This document shows positions 38,130 to 50,639 of a stretch of 64,000 nt of DNA, in pieces. A program made the position numbers and the translations under genes. The notes under the pieces were generated by a model, which made no database searches, had not been told where the DNA came from, and saw nothing but the letters and a program-made list of their open reading frames with translations. Position 1 is the first letter of the stretch, and each line of letters starts with the position of its first letter. The stretch is from Liolophura sinensis. Taxonomy: Eukaryota > Mollusca > Polyplacophora > Chitonida > Chitonidae. The stretch spans positions 13,076,281-13,140,280 of the forward strand of contig NC_088301.1 in assembly GCF_032854445.1 (NCBI RefSeq). Reading direction: 5' to 3'.

Positions 38130-38246
38130 TTGGTGAGTTATTTGTATTCCAGTTTCCTGTGCCCCTGGAAGTCACTGCAGTTGTATAAAGCTAAATATTC
38201 TTGAATACTGCATTGAATGCCAATCAAGTAAATAAATCAATCATTT
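38130..38246 (+). mobile_element. SINE family B, degenerate 3' part
   Basis: CAGTTTCCTGTGCCCCTGGA, TAAATATTCTTGAATACTGC and GCCAATCAAGTAAATAAATC follow the order of the family B core and tail with many changes. Confidence 0.6.
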
Positions 38247-38796
38247 TCAGTGTCATGAATGTATGAGATCTTTAATGTATTAGGTACTGGTGTTTTGACA
38301 ACCAGCTTGTGTGCTGACAAGCATCACTTCTGTGAGATAGAGGTTCCCAGTTCCAGAGATTTTACTCTCGCAATAATGCACCGTTTTTTTCTCTATGAAT
38401 TCCACAAACCAGTTTCACCATGAGGTATACAGATACACAATAAGAATAAAATAAAAAATTCCATTAACAGTTGTTGACAAGTTGATATACTGTGATCTGT
38501 GTGATAAGTAACTGAGTACAAACATTTATCAGTTTGAATTTGTACATATATCTGTCTGACTGACATATAGTCCTATGATTAACAGACAGTAAATAACCTC
38601 TCAATGAAAGCTTCTTGACCGCAATCTGATATAATGGTGTAAAGTTTTTTTGTGGCCTTTGTTCATTCAGGACATGTTGGACTTGAGATTGTTCACTTCA
38701 GCCATAAATACTGTTAAATTGGCCAATTAGACCTTAAGTGCAGGAATGTTTCTAAAAGTCATTTCCGAATTAATTGCGTCCTTCACTCAGAAATCT

Positions 38797-39010
38797 GTCG
38801 GTTGCCTTGGCATAGTGGGTAGAGCATCTCTATAGACTTGAAAATCAGTTTGCCACTCAGCATTTATAAGAGGAATTGATCATGCACAGATCGGAGGTGT
38901 TTCAGTATAATGTGACTAGGTAGGGCTTTATCCAGTGTCTGCCGTCTTTGGCATGGCATTCTAGTGAGGTAGCTCGAATATGTCTGTACTGGGTCCAGTT
39001 TGCTACAGGG
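38797..39010 (+). mobile_element. Degenerate SINE family A2 fragment
   Basis: It has a tRNA-like head (GCCTTGGCATAGTGGGTAGAGC) followed by a middle resembling the other A2 copies (TATAATGTGACTAGGTAGGG, CTTTGGCATGGCATTC). No tail is visible. The assignment is by eye. Confidence 0.5.
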
Positions 39011-41514
39011 ATCAAGACACTGCTGTGACAAAGTCACAAGAGGAAATATATTAAACATGCAAACAACAGAAAACCAAATAATAAAAGTATGACATACATG
39101 TACAATAGATGTTGCGGTTAAAACTGCATGGGCTGCCAGATTTATTATCCAGGACTAGCATATCTGTACATTTACAGGGCATGTAAAGTTTTAACAATAT
39201 CAAAGACCACAAAAAAAAAAGAAGAAACCAACCATAATGTGAATCTTGTACATTTACCTTTGAATCGTTAATATTTCTGTTTTGTGTTTCTCTTAGCAGT
39301 GAAGTACAGGTACATGCAACTGCTCTTGTAAGGGTTATTGTTAGCAGTGGGAAATATGATTGATAGTTGTACACCAGGTGGATTGTTGATCTATGTACCT
39401 GTACAGGTAGTGAACTAAATTTACCTATTGAGATAGTGCTAGCTTAACTGTGTTATGACTGGGGGCTGTACAAGGGCGTCACTCCAGCAATGGTTGGTGT
39501 ATTTATAAATGTCGGCTTATCTCATACCTGTGGTTTTGGGGCTAAGTTAGGCTCACTGAGCTCGCATTTAGATGTTGTGTTGTATGTATTAAGCCTTTGT
39601 CACAGTCTGATATTCAGGGAGATCTGGCTGTCAGTCAGGCAGTACATATGTCATACTCTGATCTCTTCACTCTGTTTGGCCAGACAGTCTGTTTGACACT
39701 ATATTGCGTTCAGAATTGATTTTCTGTTGGGTTTTTTTTTTCTTTCAAAATTTATTTTGCTAGAAGCTGATAACAGTTATGTCAGTGTTTTGCTCGCACA
39801 GATTATTGCCCATTGTCTAATAATGTGCATGTGCAATATATAAAGTTTGATTTAATCCACGTTAATCCTTTGCAAGGCCAAGAGTTGAATTTTGGTGCAA
39901 TGAAATAAAATATGATATGAACATGATAATAAAAATTATCAAGTATTTTGTGAGTCGTTTTGTTGCAGTATCACAGTCTATAAATAGAAAATTTTTCTGA
40001 CAGCCATTGTTTCCTCTCAGAAATTCCTTTTGGTGTCTGCTGTGAATGTCATGAAGAGCACATCATATATTCCTTGATAGCCCATCAGTATTCAGTTATT
40101 AACAAATTAGAGATGACCATATTAAAGTGTCACTGTCGTTTGGTACCATTCAGATACATGTATGAAACTTGTTTACAATATATCTTGTATTTTAATACTG
40201 ATAATACAGAATATTTACTTTACCCATTAAGTCTGTTTTTCAATTTAGCACGTGACTCTCTCGCCACGCAGCAAAGAGCTGTTTACAGTCAGATACTAAA
40301 GGTGTGCAGTGGACAATGTATGGCTGCTCTGGTTTATACCTTAATGTGGCACACCATCTAGATGAAAACACCCCTCAGCAAGAATGATTGACACGTGACC
40401 GATAACCTGAGCCTCTTGAGACTGTTTTCCTTAGTAATCTAATCAGTGCTGACCCAAGTCTTTTAAGTGTGAAGATTCCTGTGTGTGAGATATGTATAAA
40501 TACCAGATGAGCTTGACAGTTAGTATATGCTGTTCAGATGTGATTTCTTTTTGTAGTTCATAAAAGTAGAAATTTCATTGGGAAAAGCCAATTCGCTGCA
40601 GTATCTTGAATTGTCGTATTTGCAGATATGTAACCCCTATTCGAGTGGAAAAGTAAATATGTGAATATTTTGTTCATTAGATGGCCTAACCATGTGAAAA
40701 AAAAAAGAAACTAAATATTCCGGCTACAATTACATGTATTTTGACTAAAAAGAGCAGACCAGGTGTCCCAAAAATTTGAAGAATTAAGGTAGCCCCAGAA
40801 AAGTTCCACCAACAAGCTTGTATTTTTGCCTTATCTCCCTTCTCTGCAGTTCACTCACTCTTCTTTACTCTAATGCACCATCATTGCAAACAAGTTGTGT
40901 TTAGCCTTTTACCCTTCCTCCTATGAGGAACAGTGGAGCTGTCGCGAGGCAAAGTACCCGACTGAAAGTAATAACTCTGCTGTGATCGGGATGCTGATTT
41001 AGAGTCTATTTGGGTGTGTAAATGGCCGAAGAAGGACAGAACACAATAAATGCCAGCTAGTCTGAGGGATTGTTTTCTTAGCAACAAGTACTCAGTTATG
41101 GTTGTGGATGAAGGGGTCACTTTTTGTTTTGTCATGTGCAAAATATCCTTCTTTGAAAACTTTAGCACATTGCATGTTGTTTCGTGTAACCATTTGTGAA
41201 ATGGTTATCTCTCATTTGTAACTCACGAAACCATTTGCATTGGAGTGACAATTTTGTAACCAGGATTGTCTTTCCTGAACCTGTATATGGCATCCTATAT
41301 CATAGGTGTCATTGGTGATTGGACGAAAATAATCATGTTAAAGGAATGTTAAACCCCAAGAGAATCAAAGTACGAGAAAAAAGAAAAATAAATGTGTGTA
41401 TACAAAATTCCCTCATTATGAAACGCAGTTTACAGGGACATGGCCTCAGATGTGTTCTCCCCCCCCCCAGTTTTCACCCATCTGTAGATGCTTACAAAAG
41501 TTTCAATGTTCGAC

Positions 41515-41640
41515 CTTAATTGAGAAGGTCTTCCAACAACCTGCGGAAGGTCGTGGATTTCCTCTGGGCTTTGTCCGGTTTTCCACCACCATAGGGGACA
41601 TATTCTTGGGTATGGCGTAAAACACCAATCAAATAAATCA
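41515..41640 (+). mobile_element. SINE family B, 3' part
   Basis: It has CCAACAACCTGCGGAAGGTC, GGGCTTTGTCCGGTTTTCCA, and GGCGTAAAACACCAATCAAA followed by TAAATCA. A short internal deletion removes part of the TAATGCTGGCCGCC block. Confidence 0.8.
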
Positions 41641-41967
41641 GATAAAATTCAGTGAACAAAACCTTCAGACTTCAGAAGTTTGGGTATTCTGTAATTATTC
41701 TAAAAAAAAAAACAAAATATTACATTGATTTTGCTTACAGTTAACGTCCATTGTCACACTGTATGTTTGTTTCTGTATTATATTGGTCACCGGGGACTAA
41801 TGTACATGTATGTCATTTTAGTCACAGGTGTAACAGGCCATCAGTAACCAACAAAGGTGACACAATACTTCACTGATAACATGGTAGACAGATTTGTCCT
41901 CCAACAATAGCTTGTGTTATGAAGAAGACGCATATTCATATCTAGATCTGTGTAACATGCTTTTTCA

Positions 41968-42075
41968 CTTTATTTATTTATTTGATTGGTGTTTTACGCC
42001 GTACTCAAGAATATTTCACTTATACAACGGCGGCCAGCATTATGGTGGGTAGAAACAGCACACAGCACGGACATG
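41968..42075 (-). mobile_element. SINE family B, tail on minus strand
   Basis: Minus-strand CACCATAATGCTGGCCGCCG, GTGAAATATTCTTGAGTACG and GGCGTAAAACACCAATCAAA with TAAATAAATA end match the family B consensus almost perfectly. Confidence 0.85.
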
Positions 42076-42714
42076 CACTTTCAAGGACTTGACAGCAATC
42101 AACCAAATGATACGTCTTACAGACGAATTAAAAACTAAAATATAGAGATTAAAACTGATTTATATTGACCAAAGTACATGTAATCTACATGTACATATAT
42201 ATGTATATCCGTAACCGGGGACGCTGTTAACATTCAAGGAAACTTTGTACCTGTATGTTTGATACCACAGCTCCCCACATTAGAGGTGTTTTAGTGTTAC
42301 TATGTCGAAGGTTACAGATGATATATACATGTATGTGTACAATGCATGGCTGTTCCGTTCTGTCCAGTTCCTTCAGTGTGAATGTTGTTCAGGTGTACAT
42401 AAATGAGGACAAGCCCTGCAGTGAACACCTACCTTTGGTCCCCTGGCCATATTAAATTTTTCTTTGAAATGTTACTTTCATATAAAAATGGAAATAATCT
42501 TTAACTTATTACATAACACACCGGTGACATACTTAAATTAAGGTAATAAATAAAATTGAAAATAATCCGATATATTTCCCAATGGTAATGGCAAAGCACC
42601 CAGCCTTTTGTAATCAAGGCTGATGTGAAGGAGAAGAAAAAAAAATGTGTACAGGTGTACATCTGACAAACAAGTATATATTACATAATATAATTATATT
42701 ATGTAATGTATAAA

Positions 42715-42851
42715 TATATGTTGTACTGTAAATATACAATATATGTTTTAGTGTAAATGTACAATACACATTGTACTGTAAATATATAATATAGATTGTT
42801 CTGTAAATATATAGATTGTACTGTAAATATATAGATTGTACTGTAAATATC
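42715..42851. repeat. AT-rich tandem repeat with a 20-base unit at its end
   Basis: CTGTAAATATATAGATTGTA is repeated at 42801-42850. Diverged longer versions (TGTACTGTAAATATACAATA) precede it. Short open frames rich in Tyr, Ile and Leu on the minus strand are artefacts of this. Confidence 0.8.
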
Positions 42852-43054
42852 TGGGACCACACTGGGTAAGAGATCTAAGCAGTATAGCAAGCTTATACAC
42901 GTGGATATCTGTGAAAATTGATTAACTGAATGTCTTCCATAAAGGAAAATGAAGATAAAATACAGTTAAAAATGAACATTTTGTTAATTACTGTTTGTAG
43001 AAAACAACAATCTTTATGTGTCCTGTGATAAAGTCAATGTTTGGAATAATATAT

Positions 43055-43415
43055 ATGTATGTGTGCTTGAGGTTTAACACCTTAGTTAACAACTTTTTAG
43101 TCATGTATAGCGATGAAGATTCATTAGCTGTGTGTAGATTAATGTGGCAAGACAAGCCCATGTCTAAAATTGCTACTGCCACTGAAGTATCATGCTGAAG
43201 ACACCAGACATCACACCCCACCCAGTCACATTATACTCAAAATGGATCAGGTCCTGTTTTCTTGCTCGAAGTCCTATCGGTATTGATCGTCAAATAGGGC
43301 ATCAACTAGTACCATTTTTAAAGTCTTCGGCATGACCCAACCCAGTTTTGATCCCAGGTTTCCCATCTTTGAGGCAGACACTCTGACCATTAGGCCATCA
43401 AAGCGGTTTTGAAAT
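43055..43415 (-). mobile_element. SINE family A2, near-complete copy
   Basis: On the minus strand: a tRNA-like head (TTTGATGGCCTAATGGTCAG, then GTCTGCCTCAAAGATGGGAA and CCTGGGATCAAAACTGGGTT), an AAAAATGGTA block, a middle with TATAATGTGACTGGGTGGGG, and a decayed A-type tail. The A-box-like and B-box-like segments are recognisable. Confidence 0.8.
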
Positions 43416-43696
43416 AGTATTGTTTACCCTTTATATATATATTCGCCATTTGCATTGCCTCTGTTTTTGATCCTTTGAATGATAGCTTGAGTCGCCTGTT
43501 CCTGTTTTGAATACTTGGGCCTTGCCCATTTGATTTACCCTGAGCATTAGAGAGCATCAGCCCACTATTGATGACTCACTGACGCCATGGCTGCTGACAC
43601 ACATTTCCAAGACCTACATATACTGTTTGATAGCGTTTATCTCACCTGTGACAATTGTCTGACATTGTAAACACTATCCTTATTTTATGCATACTG

Positions 43697-43941
43697 TAAA
43701 TCTTCAAACTTATAAAGCACCTTTTTCAGTGGAATTTATGCACACAAATGTGAGTAGATTGATGCTTAATTGGTTGGTGCCTGTCACTAAGGAATAATAC
43801 TGTGCAAATGAGTTCTCTACACCCCTTAGTTCTCTTGGAATCTTTTGAAATATTGGTTGCAGAGACAAAAGTCTGCCAGCATCATGCAGATGGTCACAGG
43901 CTCAACCCCACCCCCCAATGTGAAAAGGTTGCGGAATTAGA
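43697..43941 (+). mobile_element. MITE family C, divergent copy just upstream of exon B
   Basis: The left end is TAAATCTTCAAACTTATAAA and the right end is GTGAAAAGGTTGCGGAATTA. Internal words TCAGTGGAATTTATGCACAC and AGGAATAATAC survive. It ends about 97 bases before exon B. Confidence 0.6.
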
Positions 43942-44037
43942 TATTTCAGTGGGCTGCAAATATCTACATACATATACATACGCCTATATTGAGCCTTGAA
44001 GACAACGTTAATTATCCTTTTCCATTTTCCATTTCAG

Positions 44038-44085
44038 GTAATGACTACATCTGGGGGTCAGGGCCTGTTGGAATGAAGTGTGAAG
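44038..44085 (+). CDS. Internal exon B of the C1-domain protein (middle of the zinc domain)
   Basis: A 48-base exon between a clear acceptor (ttttccatttcag) and a good donor (gtaaga). It is phase 1 at both ends. With the T carried from exon A it reads C-N-D-Y-I-W-G-S-G-P-V-G-M-K-C-E plus one base. The spacing C-x13-C is canonical, and the W-G at C1 positions 22-23 and the Gly at 28 match the family. Position 27, normally Gln in diacylglycerol-responsive C1 domains, is Val, and positions 24-26 are Ser-Gly-Pro where typical domains have a more hydrophobic and basic stretch. What I see is the altered residues; weak or absent lipid binding is inference. The exon is isolated in non-coding DNA by introns of about 24.6 kb upstream and 14.8 kb downstream. 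It could be skipped in frame. Confidence 0.87.
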
Positions 44086-45635
44086 GTAAGATACGTTATC
44101 TAATGTAACAGCTGGTTTGTCATATATTCCAGAATGTTTCACTTACGTGATGGAACTCAAATTGCGATGGTAATTGAACACAGGCATACCATATACAACT
44201 TCTCATCAGTTATTCTGGGAAAACCTTTCGGTAAGTTGCATAATTCCAAGAATATTGCAAGCAGGCGCAACATAGCCTCAGAAATTTGAATGTCAAGTAA
44301 AAATAAATCCTACCTTCATATAAATTCTATAGTCATATTCACAGTATTTATCAAACAATCCTATATTCTTCATGAGACTTAAATTTATACATGCTGTATC
44401 TGGCTTCATCTATCTTTCTGCTGGAGTCAGAAGCTATTGAAAGTTCACTCTTATTGAAAATTTGCCTTTATTGAAACTTGTTATTAGAATTCACCATAGT
44501 TGAAAACGAAAATTATATAAATTGCCAATCTGGTATAATCTGATACGTGTTGTTTCTCCTGGCATTCATATGATCATAGGATGTTGATCACATAGAGGTC
44601 ATATCTCAACTTGAAACAGTATCAATAATAATGAGTTTTCAGTTTCATTCTGAATACTTGAAGGAAGGACATTAATGTTAAAATGACTTACAACAGATAC
44701 TTAATTTCTTTGCTGCAATTGCATACATGGCTCGGTTTGGCTCAGTAATCTGAAGTGCTCAGGCTGATCGAAAAGAGGACAGACCTTTGATCAGTGAGGT
44801 TGCATGTTTGAGCCTTGAGACTCTTGTTGGCATAACTAGCCTTTCCTCAGAATTAATGTAGGCACCTAATAAATGACATCGGTTTTCTCAGTTTTCTCCA
44901 GGCATAAATCCAACCACCATTATATCTATATACACATGCATTTAAGTTCTGTTGTATTGAGATTTAAGAAAATCCCCTCGTAACAAAGTAGTAAGAAACA
45001 ATTACTCTTAAAGCAGAGTGCTTAAGTATAGCAGTAGTAGTAGCAGAAAATTTTATTGACATTGTATATATGGCCATAGACTCGCACATGCATATCTGTA
45101 CATACCATAACAAGGTACTTGGAACATACACATGTAAATATAAAATGCACGTAGGTTAGTGGTATAACTGCTGTCTAGAATGCTGTCTCGCTTGTGTCCT
45201 CTTTTTATGATCGTATAACAACAAGTTACTAAACTATAGTGACGCTGTGCTATGTGCAGCTTCACACGTCTGCTTAATTACATGTCTGACTCTCTTAAGT
45301 AACTCCAAATAACTGGTGGTTATGAACGCTATTAAGGTTGACCAGTAACAATGGTAGTCTTGATGCCTCCGTCATGTAAAGGCCATTGGTCAGTCAGATT
45401 GTCACCCGCTTCTTAGCCAGATGCTCGTTAGAATCGAAGGTGAAACCGGAGTTTTCCTTTCAGCTGGCTCAATCTCTATTACATAACCTTCATGATCTCA
45501 TCTTTTGTGTTTATTGATTTCATTATTAGTGCACCATAGTGTATTGATTACCCAATACTGATGAAAGCCCAGGGTGTGTTGTTTCACCTGTGTCATCTGT
45601 CTCCCAGTAAGACAGTCTATTGTGAAGCCTTTATA

Positions 45636-45915
45636 TATTTATTGATTTAATTGATTGATGTTTTTACTTTTACGCCGTACTCAAAAAGATTTCACTTAAA
45701 CCACGGCGACCGGCATTATGGTGGGAGCAAACCGGACAGAGCCCGGGGGAAACCCTTAACCACCCGCAGGTTGCTGGCTGACCTTTCCACTTACGGCCAG
45801 AGAGGAAGCCAGCATGAGCTGGACTTGAACTTCCAGGGACCGCATTGGTGAGAGGCTCCTGGGTCATAACACTCCGCTAGCGAGCTAACCAACGGAGCCA
45901 GGGAGGCCCCCTTAG
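45636..45915 (-). mobile_element. Full-length tRNA-derived SINE, family B
   Basis: On the minus strand it begins with a tRNA-like head (GGCCTCCCTGGCTCCGTTGG, TTAGCTCGCTAGCGG) and a B-box-like GTTCAAGTCC. It continues with the conserved core (CAGCAACCTGCGGGTGGTTA, CCCCCGGGCTCTGTCCGGTT, CACCATAATGCCGGTCGCCG) and ends in the tail GTGAAATCTTTTTGAGTACG then GCGTAAAAG and an A/T-rich end. The word GCCTTTATA occurs at 45627-45635 and 45916-45924, a possible 9-base target-site duplication. Confidence 0.85.
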
Positions 45916-47539
45916 GCCTTTATAACATCAGGTGTAGAATTTTCAGTAATTTGTGTATTGGAAATTATAACAATATCTTTATTTATCAAAGGTAGCTTTG
46001 TCAGTGTACAGTGAAACTATTTATCCCCAAGGCCTTCAGAGAGAAAACAGTATATAGGAAACGTACTTCAGATTCCAGTAAAACAAATACATCAATATAT
46101 ATAAAACAAGATAAAGCATCATGTACTTTGGAAAAGTCAAGCTAAATTTGAAGCTGCATGATTATTACTTAGTCTAATGGATGCCGGGTGAGTTGAGATG
46201 GTGACATTCCAGAGAGTGCTGTCTCAAAACTTCCTAAATTAATTGTATGAATATTAGTTCATTATAATCGTCCTGAGTATCAGTGCATCTGAACTTAATA
46301 TTGGGAATTTAGCCTGTAGCGATTTGTTCTATCATAAGAATAATAGAATACTGTGGACGCTTGCTAAATGTATTCCATTTTGGAAACAAATGAAATTATC
46401 CAGGTTATAATGCTATAAATTAATATGATCTCTTAAATGTTGTGGCCACTGTTCTGTATAATTGTGTAAAAGAATGTGGAAAGGCAACTACTACATACTG
46501 TCATTTTGTTTATCTCAGATGTGGATGTGTTCTCTATTGACTCTGAGGTGAATTAAGTGCACTCTTAGACTCTTAAGTATTCATTATTTCCACCCAGTTC
46601 CATGTGCATGCATGTAAAATTAGGTAAAGGCGTTTTATTTACACTTTTTCCAGAATTCCCTTCTTTCCCGTTGCCATGTGCTGCCATGAAGTCAGTGCCC
46701 TAGCTGTTACCTCCTTTTCAGTGAATAAACTGCAGGAACATTTGTTAGCCAAGATAAAGAGCAGCACTGGTCTAGAGTGCTGCGTTACATGTGTATAAAG
46801 ACCTTCACACAGCATTTTGGGAATTCCTTGGAGAATTCTGGCAAATCTGTTTCTTGTTTCCCCAGTTCCTGGTTGGTTCACCAAGTCTATTTGTCCCAGT
46901 GTAGGGGTTCCCGTGCGGAGCGTGTTGTGAGGCAGTGTGTAGGTTTAGAACTTGTGGTGCGTACTAAAAAGAAATAGAATCCTTCCTTTGCTTTTTATAA
47001 GTAAATTAAGAGCTGCATTAAGAGCTACAATACTTTTCAAGTATTTAATTATGTCTGCTATCCTGACAGTGCGTCACTGGGTTTTATCCACTTAATACCC
47101 AAATACATTTTTGACAGGTTTATGATTCCTTATTTAGTTGCACTGGAAAGGGGCTATATTTTGTCAGAGTGTAAACTTTGCTGAATTAAGAAAGAATATA
47201 TATTAATTAGACTACAATGGTGGAATATTAGAATGTCATCCAGTGCATTCTGACATTTTCTGTTTGTTTAGCTTAAAGCAAAACAATAAGAATTAGCTTC
47301 ATTAAATCATTTTTGTCTTAGGTAACATATAAATTCTAAACATTGTAAACCTGGTTATGTGTTGGAGATTTTCTGACCGTAAAAAGTCTCGTATCAACAG
47401 GTTATATCTGGTTATACATGATCCTGGCTTGTGGTGATGACAAACTCCTTTTGACATTGTTATACTCAACTTTTAAAGGCTAATTCACTTTTGTGCTTCA
47501 CATTTATGTGTGAAAAGTTTTTATTTTTCTTTTTTTTGG

Positions 47540-48600
47540 TCATAATTGATGTCATAATGGAGGTCTGAGTGTAGCTGGTTGTCCTGATCTCCCAAGCTTT
47601 AGCTGGATTCCCTGGTCTTCCTTAATCTGGATGCCATAATTGAAGTCTGAATGTCACTGGTTGTCCTGGTTTCCTGGTTTCCCTAGCACTAGCTTGATGT
47701 CTTGGTCTCCTTAACACTAGGTGGTTTTCCTGGTCTTCCTTAATCTGGATGTCATAATTGAAGCCTGAATGTCACTGGTTGTCCTGGTTTCCCGGTGTCC
47801 CTAGCACTAGCTGGATGTCCTGGTCTCCTTAGCACTAGGTGGTTTTCCTGTTCTTCCTTATTCTTAATCTGGATGTCATAATTGAAGTCTGAATGTCGCT
47901 GGTTGTCCTGGTTTCTCTAGTACTAGCTGGATGCCCTGTTCTCCATAGCTCAAGCTGGATTCTCTGGTCCCTTAATCTGGATGTCATAATGAAGCCTGAG
48001 TGTAGCTGGTTGCCCTGGTCTCCCTGGCACTAGCTGGTTTTCCTGGCCTTCCTTAATCTGGATGTCATAATTGAAGCTAGAGTGTAGCTGGTTGCTCTGG
48101 TCTCCCTGGCACTAGCTGGTTTTCCTGGCCTTCCTTAATCTGGATGTCATAATTGAAATCTGAGTGTAGCTGGTTTTCCTGGTCTCCCGAGTACTGTCTT
48201 TCTTTCCTGGTATTCCATGATCTGAATGTCACAGTTGAATTCTTGTGTAGCTGGTTGTCCTGGTCTCCTTAGCTCCATCTGGCTTTCCTGAGCAGCCTTT
48301 ATCTGATTGTCTTGATTTCTCTGAGCCTGGTTTTCCTGGTCTCTGATCCTGGTTGTCTTGGTCTCTGTGATCCCAGATTTCCTGAGCTCTGATTGTCTAT
48401 CTCCATGATCTCTGATCCTGGTTGTCTTGGTTTTCCTGATCCCTGATCCGGGTTGTCTTGGCCTCCCTGATCTTGGTTGTCTTGGCCTCGCTGATCCTGG
48501 TTGTCTTGGCCTCCCTGATCCTGGAATTCCTGGTCTCCCTGAACCTGGATTTCCTGGTCTCCTGATCTCTCTGATCTTGATTATCCAGGTTATTACCCAG
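47540..48600. repeat. Degenerate pyrimidine-rich tandem array
   Basis: The block CCTTAATCTGGATGTCATAA recurs near 47620, 47738, 47872, 47970, 48051 and 48133, at spacings of roughly 118, 134, 98, 81 and 82 bases. Between copies are AGCTGGTTGTCCTGGTCTCC and CACTAGCTGG words. From about 48310 the array changes to a shorter unit, about 24 bases at 48450-48560 (TGATCCTGGTTGTCTTGGCC). The open frame at 48427 with collagen-like Gly-Leu-Pro repeats is produced by this 24-base period. Confidence 0.85.
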
Positions 48601-50344
48601 GCTATTACAGACCTGGGTTTGTCCCCACCTCAGGTCATGGAGTCCTCAGCACTGCCCCTGGTTACTCAACCCCTTTTAGCTTAGCTTAGGTAACAGTAAT
48701 GCTCAGTGCATTTGGGTCAGCAGCTTGTGTAAGATTCCCTAAGATAACTTTCCAGGAATGTTTCTGACACAGGATCCTGGGTCTTGCTTCTGACCTCAGC
48801 AATGAAGACCAGATGTTGCTTGGTTCAGCTTCTTTGGGGCCCCATTGGGTAGACTCTCTCATTGTAACCTGCCTCCGGTTTGACACAACGACTGAAAAGC
48901 CACTTAGAAAACTTGTCAATACATTTCACAGGTAATGGAAATGTAGCCTTTGTTAGGTGTTTTGAATGTTGCATATCTTGCATATATGATCTATGAAGCA
49001 CTTTAGTTATCCTTATACCTATCATTACAATGTAAGAAACAGTCCAAGGATACAATCAAGCAGTGTTATGTCACTAAATAGCTACCCTGAGACAGTGAAT
49101 GGAACCTTTTTTTCAAGAGGGTAGCGCTGTCAAATTGAAAAATTTGCTCTTCCCAGAGGCGCTTTATAACAGTACTTGAAGATTAAACAAGTACTAACAG
49201 TACATACAAGTCCATTCTTTAAAAAACATGAAAACAATCAATAATACATCACTACATATATCATCAGCTCATATCAATTTGCTGATTGAAGTAATTTTTC
49301 AGATAATTTTATTTGATAGCAGAAAATGATGGTGCTGTTTTCATGAGACATTCTAAACGTTCCATGTGTGACAGTCCACTACTGTAAGATTGATTATATG
49401 ATAGTTGTGCTTATCACTATGAAGCATGTTAACAGTTTATCTAAGAAACTCATCGTACACTGCTGTGTGTTCATCAAGCAATTCTTTTATATGTGAAATG
49501 AAGGACTGTAGCTTTGTTAATACACAGGGACACAGTGATGTTGCTACATGTAGTTACATGACTTAATGCAGGCTTTAGTTCAGGGTACACTGGACTAACA
49601 ATATGAACAATAACTGTAACAAATGCAAAAGTTAGGACTTGCAACGTCTCAGTTGAGTATCAGTCTGGCTGTCATCGTGGAGTCAAATTAATTGTCTCAT
49701 TTTTTCATTTGAACTTGCTGCCTTCAGTTGATGTTGTCTCAAAGCCTTGAGACTACTAAAGCTGGTGAAATAATGGGATTTAAGACCTGTTGACTTTGTT
49801 GTGACACTTTCATCCCTTTTTGCTAAACATGGTTTAACATGACCAAAAACATAAACCAGCCATGTAGTTAATTAATGAATAAATTGCTATATTCACAAAC
49901 ATTTTAGATACACAGAAATGTTAGCTGAGAGAAATCTGAGGTTTTACATGTAAAACAAAAATGATATTTGTGGTCAAATGTTTTTTTTCTCTTCTTGAAA
50001 ATCTGAATTCACAGAAAGATGCAAAATTTCGTTTAGGTTTGATTTAAGTGTATTTTCCAAGATACTGTGATGCAGTGTTTTTATTTTTAGAAGTTTTAAA
50101 TAGCGAAAGTGTTTGCCATTCATTTACCTTGAATTTGTAAGTCCATAGATTTTGAAACAGCCTTCCTTTTAGCCTTGAAAATCAGCAAAAACTTTAGCTC
50201 AGTGGGATGGGAACTATCAAATTTGAATGCCTATCCTCAGGAACCATTCGAGGTAGCTGTAGGTGATGGATGAATGGCAGCTTCCAAGACTGACCTTTAA
50301 AACCTGCGCTTAAGATCGTATAGTTGAATCCAGCACCTTGGGTA

Positions 50345-50545
50345 GTTTTCATGTCATGTGAGTTCATATCCAGCTGATGCTGGCTTCCTCCCTGGCCGTA
50401 CATGGGAGGGCAAACGACGGATGATCGTGGGTTTCCCCTGGCTTCCCCTGGTTTCCTCCCACCATAATGTTGACCGCCATCATATAAGTGAAATATTCTT
50501 GAGTACAGCTTATAACACCAATCCAATAAATAAATAAATAATGAG
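50345..50545 (+). mobile_element. SINE family B, nearly complete core and tail
   Basis: It has AGCTGATGCTGGCTTCCTCC, CTGGCCGTACATGGGAGGGC, GGTTTCCTCCCACCATAATG, AAGTGAAATATTCTTGAGTA and a TAAATAAATAAATA end. Confidence 0.85.
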
Positions 50546-50639
50546 CAACCTCAGTACCTTTTAATCCTGACCATTGTCATTGATGGGCCCATGGAGCTGT
50601 TTCAGATTTTAGCTCTTGCAGTTTCAGATGCAACTTAAA

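Larger units (their letters stand above)
19459..44037. other. Intron of about 24.6 kb inside the C1 domain
   Basis: This interval is bounded by the exon A donor and the exon B acceptor, both consensus. No convincing internal exon was found; any constitutive exon here would disrupt the exact C1 spacing obtained by joining A to B. It contains SINE copies (19555, 24160, 24835, 35925, 38130, 41515, 41965 and others), a snap-back palindrome, a 625-bp inverted-end element and AT-rich tandem repeats. Confidence 0.75.

Noticed and set aside
48427-48684. Collagen-like open frame with Gly-Leu-Pro repeats
   Set aside because: It coincides with a tandem repeat whose period is 24 bases, which creates an 8-residue repeat in any open frame. 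There is no start context, splice site or non-repeat domain.
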